The translations under genes and the position numbers were made by a program. Shown one piece after another: positions 6,070-11,913 of a stretch of 11,913 nucleotides of DNA (its first letter is position 1; each line of letters starts with the position of its first letter). The stretch is from CAIOSQ01 sp041178225 (GTDB lineage: Bacteria > Pseudomonadota > Alphaproteobacteria > CACIAM-22H2). The notes beneath the pieces were generated by a model, which saw only the letters and a list, made by a program, of their open reading frames with translations, was not told the origin of the DNA and did no database searches. The stretch is from the NCBI GenBank assembly GCA_041178225.1, contig JBEGVV010000137.1, forward strand, positions 1 through 11,913, written 5' to 3'.

Positions 6070-8124
6070 ATGCAGGACGCGCCGCTGATCGAGGTCTCCG
6101 GCCTGCGCGTCGGCTTCGCGGGTCGCTCGGGCCGCGTGCTCGAGGTCCTGCGCGGGGTCGACCTCGCGGTGCGCCGCGGCGAGACCGTCGGGATCGTCGG
6201 CGAGAGCGGATCGGGCAAGAGCACGCTGCTCCTCGCCGCGATGGGGCATTTCAAGCGCGGGCTGCGCGCCACCGCCGGCAGCGTCCGCTTCTCCGGCATC
6301 GACCTGCTGGCGCAGCCGCGCCAGGAGCTCGAGCGCATCCGCGGGCGGCGCCTCGCGCTGATCCCGCAGAACTCCGGACAGTCGCTGACGCCCAACCTGC
6401 GGATCGAGGCCCAGGTCGCCGAGGTCCTGGCCCTGCATGGCACGCGCCCGGCCGCGGAGCATCCGGCCCGCGTGCGCGAACTGCTCGCGCAGGTGCGGCT
6501 TCCCGATCCCGACGCCATCGCGCGGCGCTACCCGCACGAGCTGTCCGGCGGCCAGCAGCAGCGCGTCGCCATCGCGATGGCGCTCGCCGGCGAGCCGGAG
6601 GCGCTGCTGCTAGACGAGCCGACCACCGGGCTCGACGTCACCACGCAGGCGCATGTCCTCGACCTGCTCTCCGAGCTCGCGGCGAGGCTGGGCACCGCGA
6701 TGGTCTATGTCAGCCACGACCTCGGCGCGATCGCCCGCGTCTGCGCGCGCGTCGCGGTGATGTATGGCGGCGAGATCGTCCTCGACGGCGACGCGCGGCG
6801 CGTCCTCGTCGATCCCGCCCATCCCTATGCGCGCGGCCTGCTCGCCTCGATCCCGCGCCTCGCCGGCGGCGCGCTCCCGGCCTCGCTCGAGGGCCGCCCG
6901 CCCGAGCCGGGTGGCGCCGGGCCGGGCTGCGCCTTCGCGGATCGCTGCGCCCTCGCGATCGAGGCCTGCCGGACGACGCATCCCGAGCTGGCCCCGCTTC
7001 CGGACGGCACGCGCGCGCGCTGCCTGCGCCCCGAGGCGGTCGCGGGGCTTTCGCTGCGCGGCCCCGACGCGCCGGCCCGCGAGGCGGTCGACGCCAGTCG
7101 CCCGCGCGCCCTCGCGCTCGACGCGCTCGCGGTCAGCTACGCGCGGCAGGGCCTGCTCGACCAGTTGCTCGGCCGCCAGCCCGCCGGCCCGCGCACCGTC
7201 GATGCGATCGACCTCGTCCTGCGCGAGGGCGAGGCCGTCGCGCTGGTCGGCGAGTCCGGCAGCGGCAAGTCGACCATCCTGAAGGCGATCGCCGGGCTGG
7301 TGCCGCGCGCCGGTGGCACGATCGCGCTCGCGGACGCCGAGGCGCTCGCGCCGGATGTCGCGAGCCGGGCGCCTGGCCAGCTGCGCGCGGTGCAGCTCGT
7401 CTTCCAGAATCCCGACGAGAGCCTCAACCCGCGCCACGACGTCGCGACGATCCTTGCCCAGCCGCTGGGGCTCTATTTCGGCCTGTCGGGCGATGCGCTG
7501 CGCCAACGCAGCGTCGAGCTGCTCGAGCAGGTCCGGCTCGGCGCGCACTACCTCGACCGGCTTCCCGGGCAGCTTTCCGGCGGCGAGAAGCAGCGCATCG
7601 CCATCGCGCGCGCCTTCGCGGCGGGCCCGCGCGTCGTGCTCTGCGACGAGGTGACCTCGGCGCTCGACGTCTCGGTGCAGGCCGCGGTGCTCGCCCTGCT
7701 GGACGACCTGCGCCGCGTGGGCGGCACGACCTTCGTCTTCGTCTCGCACGACCTCGCGGTCGTGCGCGCCGTCGCCGACCGCGTGGCGGTGCTCTACCAG
7801 GGCCGCATCTGCGAGATCGGCCCGGTCTCCGCGGTCTATTCGTCCCCATCGCATCCCTACACCGAGGCGCTGATGGCCGCGGTGCTCGAGCCGGAGCCCG
7901 GGGCAAGGCCCCGCCTGCTGGCCGACGACGTCCAGGAGAGCGCGCCACCCGCGCGCGGCTGCCCGTTCCAGCGCCGCTGCCACAGGCGGATCGGCGAGGC
8001 CTGCATGACGCAGGCCCCGCCCGCGCGCGAAGCCGGCGACGGCCATGTCATACGCTGCCACATCCCCATCGAGGACCTGCGCGCGGCGCAGGTGGCGGAC
8101 GCGCGGGCCAATGGCCGCGGCTGA
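6070..8124 (+). CDS. Fused DppD-DppF-type ABC ATPase, two nucleotide-binding domains
   Basis: A single 684-aa cytoplasmic protein carrying both ATPases that power the importer; DppD and DppF are often separate proteins of about 330 aa. The first domain has Walker A GESGSGKST (44-52), Q-loop IPQNS, signature LSGGQQQR (158-165), Walker B ALLLDEPTTGLD (178-189) and the switch His216. The second has Walker A GESGSGKST (394-402), Q-loop VFQNP, signature LSGGEKQR (502-509), Walker B VVLCDEVTSALD (522-533) and His560. All catalytic residues are present in both halves. Each half ends in an oligopeptide-transporter C-terminal domain with four cysteines (287, 293, 300, 318 and 631, 637, 645, 663), a site known in some family members to hold an iron-sulfur cluster. 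The start is 1 nt after the permease stop. Confidence 0.95.
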   Translation: MQDAPLIEVSGLRVGFAGRSGRVLEVLRGVDLAVRRGETVGIVGESGSGKSTLLLAAMGHFKRGLRATAGSVRFSGIDLLAQPRQELERIRGRRLALIPQNSGQSLTPNLRIEAQVAEVLALHGTRPAAEHPARVRELLAQVRLPDPDAIARRYPHELSGGQQQRVAIAMALAGEPEALLLDEPTTGLDVTTQAHVLDLLSELAARLGTAMVYVSHDLGAIARVCARVAVMYGGEIVLDGDARRVLVDPAHPYARGLLASIPRLAGGALPASLEGRPPEPGGAGPGCAFADRCALAIEACRTTHPELAPLPDGTRARCLRPEAVAGLSLRGPDAPAREAVDASRPRALALDALAVSYARQGLLDQLLGRQPAGPRTVDAIDLVLREGEAVALVGESGSGKSTILKAIAGLVPRAGGTIALADAEALAPDVASRAPGQLRAVQLVFQNPDESLNPRHDVATILAQPLGLYFGLSGDALRQRSVELLEQVRLGAHYLDRLPGQLSGGEKQRIAIARAFAAGPRVVLCDEVTSALDVSVQAAVLALLDDLRRVGGTTFVFVSHDLAVVRAVADRVAVLYQGRICEIGPVSAVYSSPSHPYTEALMAAVLEPEPGARPRLLADDVQESAPPARGCPFQRRCHRRIGEACMTQAPPAREAGDGHVIRCHIPIEDLRAAQVADARANGRG

Positions 8125-9178
8125 GGGCGACGCCAGGGCGCCAAGCAAGCTCGAGTTCGATGGCGCGCGCGTGCTCCTGCCGGTCGCGGAGGCGGAGGCG
8201 CTCGCCTCCGGCATCCTGCGCGCCTCGGGTTTCGCCGACGCCGTCGCGCGCGAGGTGGCCGGCCATCTCGCGGACGCGGACCTGTCGGGCGTCGAGTCCC
8301 ACGGCACGATGCGCGTCCTGCAATATGCCGAGCAGGCCGCGAACGGCTACCTGCGCGCCGGCGCGGCCGCGCGTCTCGTCCCCGCGGCGGAACGCGGCTG
8401 GCCCTGGGTGGATGGCGGCGGCGGGATCGGCATCCCCGCCATGCGCATCGCCGTCGACGACGCGACCGACCGCGCGCTGCGCGACGGCATCGCGGTGGCG
8501 ACCGTGCGCAATGTCGGCCATACCGGGCGCATCGGCGCCTTCGCCGACCGCGCCGCCGCGCGCGGCGCGCTCGCCATCATCGTCGGCGGCGGCGGGCGCA
8601 AGGCCTGGCGCCAGGCCGCGCCCCATGGCGGGCGCAAGGCGCTGCTGCCGACCAATCCCTACAGCATCGGAATCCCGGGCGGCGCGCGCGGCCCCGTGGT
8701 GATCGACTTCGCGACCTCGATGATCGCCGGAGGGTGGCTGCATTCGGCGCGCGCGGCGGGCGCGCTGGTCCCGGCGGGATCGATCATCGACAGCGACGGC
8801 CGCCCCACGCGCGACCCCGCAGCCTATTTCGCCGGAGGCGCGATCCTGCCAAAGGGCGGGCCGATGGGCTACGGCATGGCCGTGATGGCGGAGCTGATCT
8901 GCGAGGCGATGCTCGGCCCGGCGACGACGGAGTGCAACTGGCTGGTCCTCGCGCTCGACACCGGGCGCTTCGGGCCGCAGGCGCGGATGCGCGAGATGGC
9001 CGAGGAGATGCTGGCCGAGCTGCGCGACTGCCCGCCCGCGCCGGGCTTCGCGCGCGTCGAGGTGCCCGGCGAGCGCGAGCGCGCGCTGCGCGTGGCCAAC
9101 CTTCCGCGCGGCATCGCCCTGCCGGAGCGCACGCTGGCCAGCATCCGCGCCCTCGCCGCCCGCCTCGGCGCGCGATGA
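8111..9178 (+). CDS. NAD(P)-dependent 2-hydroxy-acid dehydrogenase, LDH2/MDH2 family
   Basis: A cytoplasmic oxidoreductase of 355 aa (family about 330-360) that interconverts 2-hydroxy and 2-oxo acids with NAD(P). Relatives include malate, L-lactate, ureidoglycolate, (R)-sulfolactate and diketogulonate enzymes. Seen in order are DADLSGVESHGTMRVLQY with the likely acid-base His64, the VGHTGRIGAFADRAA segment, LLPTNPYSIGIP (Thr181-Asn182-Pro183), VVIDFATSMIAGG, and GGPMGYGMAVMAELICEA near the end. This fold is unrelated to ordinary Rossmann-type lactate dehydrogenases. The start at 8111 overlaps the ATPase gene by 14 bp, indicating coupling as the last gene of the operon; a GGTGGCGGA stretch about 12 nt upstream is a weak ribosome site. 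It probably acts on a product of the imported compound. Substrate not determined. Confidence 0.92.
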   Translation: MAAAEGDARAPSKLEFDGARVLLPVAEAEALASGILRASGFADAVAREVAGHLADADLSGVESHGTMRVLQYAEQAANGYLRAGAAARLVPAAERGWPWVDGGGGIGIPAMRIAVDDATDRALRDGIAVATVRNVGHTGRIGAFADRAAARGALAIIVGGGGRKAWRQAAPHGGRKALLPTNPYSIGIPGGARGPVVIDFATSMIAGGWLHSARAAGALVPAGSIIDSDGRPTRDPAAYFAGGAILPKGGPMGYGMAVMAELICEAMLGPATTECNWLVLALDTGRFGPQARMREMAEEMLAELRDCPPAPGFARVEVPGERERALRVANLPRGIALPERTLASIRALAARLGAR

Positions 9179-9186
9179 GCGAAACT

Positions 9187-9230
9187 CTCCCCAGAGCAGG
9201 AACCCATGACGGGGTTCCTGCTCTGGGGAG
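9187..9230. terminator. Perfect 19-bp hairpin between convergent genes, bidirectional terminator
   Basis: The arms 9187-9205 (CTCCCCAGAGCAGGAACCC) and 9212-9230 are perfectly complementary over 19 bp with a 6-nt loop (ATGACG). It lies in the 55-bp gap between the convergent dehydrogenase (ends 9178) and sugar-type binding protein (ends 9234), so it can serve both strands. Neither side has a proper T-run. The position and unusual strength make a terminator or 3'-end stabiliser by far the best reading. Confidence 0.8.
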
Positions 9231-9233
9231 CTC

Positions 9234-10526
9234 CTACCCCAGCAGCGGGCGCACGCGGGCGGCGAGGTCGTCCATCGCCTTCTGCGGCGTCTTCATGCCA
9301 AGCACGGCCGCCTCCGCCTCCTCCTTGAAGAAGTCGGCGGCGCGCTGCGACTGGTCGAAGGCCGGCATCGGCGCGCGCGCGACGAGCAGGACCTTCTTCT
9401 CCTCCTGCGCGTAGGCGAGCTTCTGCCGCACCCGCGCGTCCTCGTAGGCCGAGGCGCGCACCGGGCCGTTGCCGTTGATCGCGGCCATGACCGTCGATTC
9501 CTTCGACGACATCGCGCGGATCAGCTCCCAGGCCTGCTCCTTGTTGCGGGCGTTCTTCGGGATCCCCATGCCCCAGAACTCGACCTTCGCCGGCGCGACG
9601 TCGTACTTGCCGAGGAGCTCGCGGCTGACCGGGATCGGGATCGTGCGGATCTTCCCGGGGAACTGCGACTTCGCGGGGTCGTTGTAGATCTGCGTGCGCC
9701 CCATCGAGGCGTAGTTGATCGCCGCGCGCCCGGTCTGCATCCAGGTCGCGACCTCCTCGGTCTGGATCGAGGCGAAGTTGCGCGGGAAGGCACCGGCCAG
9801 GAAGAGCTCGCGCAGCACCGTGAGCGCGCGGACCATCGGCGGCTCGTTCGCGGCGAACTTCATGTCCGGCGTGATGAACTCGCCGTCCCAGGCGCGCGCG
9901 AGGTCGATGACGTTGGGATAGGTGACGCCGGGCACCACGAAGCCCACGACCGGCGTGCCGTTGGCGCGGGTGTAGGTGCAGCGCTTCGCCATCTCGACGA
10001 GTTCCTCCACCGTCCTCGGCGGGCCCGAGAAGCCGCGCTCGGCGAGGATCTCCTCGTTGTAGTGCATGCCCGAGGACGCATGGCGATAGGCGATCGCGAC
10101 GAGCTGGCCACCGACCTTGAACCCGGAGACGAGGCCGGGGAACACGTCGGCCGGGTCCTCGATCGGCGCCCTGGCCATCCACGGGTCGAGCGGCTCGAAC
10201 AGGCCCGCCGCGCGCGGCGTGATCTGCGTGTTGAGGAGGAAGGCGACGTCGACCGAGGTCTCGCGCAGGCTGGTCTCGCGCAGCACGCGCTCCCAGAGCG
10301 GGCCGGTGTCGAAGGTGACCCACTCGACGGCGATCCGCGTGCGCTCGGTGAAGCCCTTCGTGATGTCGCCACCCTGGCTGCCGGTCGCCACCGTCTGGTG
10401 CACGCGATGGCCGAAGACGCTCAGCTTCTGCGGCGATTGCGCGGCGGCCGGCAAGCCGGCTGCGGCAAGCGCGGCGGCGGATCCGAACACCCCGACCCGG
10501 AGCGTGTCGCGTCGATTCATGTTCAT
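9234..10526 (-). CDS. ABC transporter substrate-binding protein, family 1 (sugar/MalE-type), Tat-like signal
   Basis: A 430-aa periplasmic receptor of the extracellular solute-binding family 1 type, which usually serves sugars, sugar derivatives or polyols. The N-terminus MNMNRRDTLRVGVFGSAAAL has twin arginines (5-6) before the hydrophobic segment, as in Tat-exported proteins, and cleavage probably falls near AAAQS. The mature part shows family features: LSVFGHRVHQ, the DVAFLLNTQ loop, LFEPLDPWM, MHYNEEILAERGF, and FWGMGIPKNARNKEQAWELI near the C-terminal lobe. The start at 10526 has a strong Shine-Dalgarno (GGGAGGG, about 6 nt upstream); a second ATG at 10520 is less well placed. It lies 34 bp after the deacylase gene and is the last gene before the hairpin. 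No cognate permease or ATPase is in the window; they may lie upstream beyond the right edge. Ligand unknown, perhaps the substrate of the deacylase. Confidence 0.88.
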   Translation of the reverse strand: MNMNRRDTLRVGVFGSAAALAAAGLPAAAQSPQKLSVFGHRVHQTVATGSQGGDITKGFTERTRIAVEWVTFDTGPLWERVLRETSLRETSVDVAFLLNTQITPRAAGLFEPLDPWMARAPIEDPADVFPGLVSGFKVGGQLVAIAYRHASSGMHYNEEILAERGFSGPPRTVEELVEMAKRCTYTRANGTPVVGFVVPGVTYPNVIDLARAWDGEFITPDMKFAANEPPMVRALTVLRELFLAGAFPRNFASIQTEEVATWMQTGRAAINYASMGRTQIYNDPAKSQFPGKIRTIPIPVSRELLGKYDVAPAKVEFWGMGIPKNARNKEQAWELIRAMSSKESTVMAAINGNGPVRASAYEDARVRQKLAYAQEEKKVLLVARAPMPAFDQSQRAADFFKEEAEAAVLGMKTPQKAMDDLAARVRPLLG

Positions 10527-10560
10527 GGTCGTCCCTCCCGTTTCGCTTGCCGATCCAATT

Positions 10561-11559
10561 TCACAGGTCGCTGGCGAGATGCGCAAGGCAGTCGCCGGGC
10601 GCCACGAGGCTGACGACGCGACGGCAGACCAGCACGCCATCCCCGGCGAAGTGCAGTTCGCGCGGCGCCCGCTCGGGCTCCTCCGGGAAGTGGATCCGCC
10701 CGGCGGGCTGCCCGCGCACGACCACGTCGCCGAGTTCGAAGGCCGGCTCGAACAGGCCGCGCACCGGCGCGTAGACATAGTGCTCGGCTCCCGCGACGCG
10801 CATCATCCGCGTCTTCGCGGCGACCGGCGGCGCGGCGTCGACCACGCCGAGATGGGCGAGGAACCGGCGCACGCCATCGTCGGCGATCGCCTGGCTCGAG
10901 GGGCGCGTCGTCCCGGCGCCGCCGATCTCGGTCGAGAAATGCAGGTGGCCCGCGGCGAGCGCCGTCGCCGACATCGAGTGGTTGGTGAGCGGGTTCTCGA
11001 CGAGGATGGCGCGCGGCGCGCCGAAGGCCTCGAGCGCGGCGCGCTGGCGCGCGCGCAGGCCGGGATCGGCCGGCAGCCGTGCATAGGCGCAGGGCAGGTA
11101 GTCGAGGGACGAGCCGCCGGAATGGATGTCGATGCTCGCCTCGGCCATCGGCACCAGCACGCTGGCGACGTAGCTGGCGATCTGCTCGGTGACCGTGCCG
11201 TCGGGGTCGCCGGGGAAGACGCGGTTGAGGTTGCCGCCATCGATCGGGGAGGTGCGGCGACCCGCGGCCGCCGCCGGCAGGTTCATGCGCGGGAGGACGA
11301 TGACGCGGCCGCGCAGCCGCGCGGGATCCAGCTCGCGGACGAGCTTGAGCAGCGCGATCTGGCCCTCGTATTCGTCGCCATGGTTGCCGGCGGTGAGCAG
11401 GACGGTCGGGCCCTCGCCGCCCCTGATCACGGCGATCGGGATCGGGATCCAGCCATAGGCGCTCTCATGGACGGAATGCGGCAGCCGCACATGCCCGACG
11501 CGCCTGCCCGGCGCCTCCAGGTCGATGTCGGCGCGCAACGGCGAGGTCCTGGTTGTCAT
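10561..11559 (-). CDS. Zinc-dependent N-acyl amino acid deacylase, AstE/AspA family (DoeB-like)
   Basis: A 332-aa cytoplasmic metallohydrolase of the succinylglutamate desuccinylase/aspartoacylase family, which removes acyl groups from amino acids or related amides. The zinc ligands are visible: His60 and Glu63 in GNHGDEYEG and His146 in SIDIHSGGSS. SPIDGGNLNRVFPG (104-117) gives the substrate-binding Asn-Arg pair, and Glu211 in FSTEIGGAG is the likely catalytic glutamate. A C-terminal beta-rich domain with a barrel-sandwich-like VVVRGQPAGRIHFPEEP segment follows. Wording around the zinc site most resembles DoeB, which deacetylates N-acetyl-diaminobutyrate in ectoine breakdown, but no other ectoine gene is visible. 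The start at 11559 has GGAGG about 6 nt upstream and overlaps the preceding stop by ATGA. Activity class is confident; the acyl substrate is not. Confidence 0.88.
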   Translation of the reverse strand: MTTRTSPLRADIDLEAPGRRVGHVRLPHSVHESAYGWIPIPIAVIRGGEGPTVLLTAGNHGDEYEGQIALLKLVRELDPARLRGRVIVLPRMNLPAAAAGRRTSPIDGGNLNRVFPGDPDGTVTEQIASYVASVLVPMAEASIDIHSGGSSLDYLPCAYARLPADPGLRARQRAALEAFGAPRAILVENPLTNHSMSATALAAGHLHFSTEIGGAGTTRPSSQAIADDGVRRFLAHLGVVDAAPPVAAKTRMMRVAGAEHYVYAPVRGLFEPAFELGDVVVRGQPAGRIHFPEEPERAPRELHFAGDGVLVCRRVVSLVAPGDCLAHLASDL

Positions 11560-11913
11560 CGGTGGCCTCCGAAGGCATCGGCATTCGCGAAGAGGCCCGG
11601 CGTGCCCCCGGAATGCAGGAACACGACATGCTCGCGCGCGGCGAAGCGACCGTCCCGGAGGCACGCCGCGAGCCCGGCCATCGCCTTGCCGGTATAGACC
11701 GGGTCGAGGACGAGCCCCTCGCTGCTCCCCGCGAGGTGCACGGCGGCGACCGCTTCCGGGCTCGGCTTGCCATAGGCCTCGCCGACGAAGCCATCGAGCA
11801 TGTCGAAGTCTCCCGCCTCGAGCGCGGGGCCAGGCCCGAGCAGCGGCAGCGCGCGCGCGGCCGCCTCGACGACCCATGGCACGAGCCGCGCGGCGGGCTG
11901 CTGGACCGAGATG
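11556..11913 (-). CDS. PLP-dependent enzyme, D-cysteine desulfhydrase / ACC deaminase family, C-terminal part
   Basis: Only the last 118 residues are visible; the gene enters from the right edge, with ISVQQPAARLVPWVVEA already in frame there. The family (fold type II PLP) includes D-cysteine desulfhydrase, 1-aminocyclopropane-1-carboxylate deaminase and L-cysteate sulfo-lyase. Hallmarks are GEAYGKPSPEA, EGLVLDPVYTGKAMAGL (a long family signature) and VVFLHSGGTPGLFA near the end. The PLP lysine and substrate-specifying residues are in the missing N-terminal part, so the reaction cannot be chosen. The stop overlaps the deacylase start by ATGA, so the two are probably one translationally coupled operon, with this enzyme acting on the amino acid freed by the deacylase; that pairing is inference. 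Confidence 0.87.
   Translation of the reverse strand, partial: ISVQQPAARLVPWVVEAAARALPLLGPGPALEAGDFDMLDGFVGEAYGKPSPEAVAAVHLAGSSEGLVLDPVYTGKAMAGLAACLRDGRFAAREHVVFLHSGGTPGLFANADAFGGHR

Noticed and set aside
6610..8307. Long open frame of 565 codons on the minus strand opposite the fused ATPase
   Set aside because: Low-complexity Arg/Ala/Asp-rich translation with no motif; the plus strand encodes two complete ATPase domains.
10561..11877. Extended 438-codon version of the deacylase
   Set aside because: The first 106 codons read the PLP enzyme gene out of frame; the start at 11559 has GGAGG and matches the family length.
11556..11882. Internal GTG start at 11882 for the PLP enzyme
   Set aside because: The frame continues upstream to the window edge with family-like sequence (ISVQQPAARL), so the gene is simply truncated by the edge.

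Overview
The window is a GC-rich (roughly 70% by eye), gene-dense stretch of what looks like a proteobacterial chromosome, most likely alphaproteobacterial. The clues are a GcvA-type LysR regulator, alanine- and arginine-rich GC-ended codons, overlapping ATGA gene junctions and a Tat-like signal peptide. The exact genus cannot be read from the sequence. I see no rRNA, tRNA, CRISPR array, insertion sequence or phage gene. It reads as a catabolic and uptake region made of two convergent transcription blocks that meet at a strong hairpin near 9187-9230.

Left part (1-2475): an FMN-dependent alpha-hydroxy-acid dehydrogenase, cut by the left edge, is transcribed leftwards. It is divergent from a LysR/GcvA-type regulator, with 98 bp between them that hold a clear dyad and a promoter motif. 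The regulator converges on and overlaps by 82 bp an S51-family (PepE/cyanophycinase-like) serine peptidase on the minus strand.

Central part (2694-9178): a complete peptide-type ABC importer reads rightwards as one operon: binding protein, two permeases and a single protein fusing both ATPases. It ends in an NAD(P)-dependent LDH2/MDH2-type 2-hydroxy-acid dehydrogenase. Junctions after the first permease overlap or have a 1-nt gap. A GC-rich hairpin after the binding-protein gene probably sets higher expression of that gene. The operon promoter region carries two copies of a motif also found in front of the FMN dehydrogenase, suggesting shared control, possibly by the LysR protein.

Right part (9234-11913): on the minus strand, a PLP enzyme of the D-cysteine desulfhydrase/ACC deaminase family (cut by the right edge) is followed, with an ATGA overlap, by a DoeB-like zinc deacylase (AstE/AspA family). 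After 34 bp comes a family-1 (sugar-type) ABC binding protein with a Tat-like signal. Its permeases and ATPase are not in the window.

Together, the left and centre suggest uptake of a small peptide-like or amide-containing compound, cleavage by the S51 peptidase, and oxidation or interconversion of a released 2-hydroxy acid by a flavin enzyme and an NAD(P) enzyme. The right block suggests uptake and deacylation of an N-acyl amino acid followed by PLP-dependent beta-elimination or deamination. The substrates are not determined by the sequence; both pathway readings are inference.
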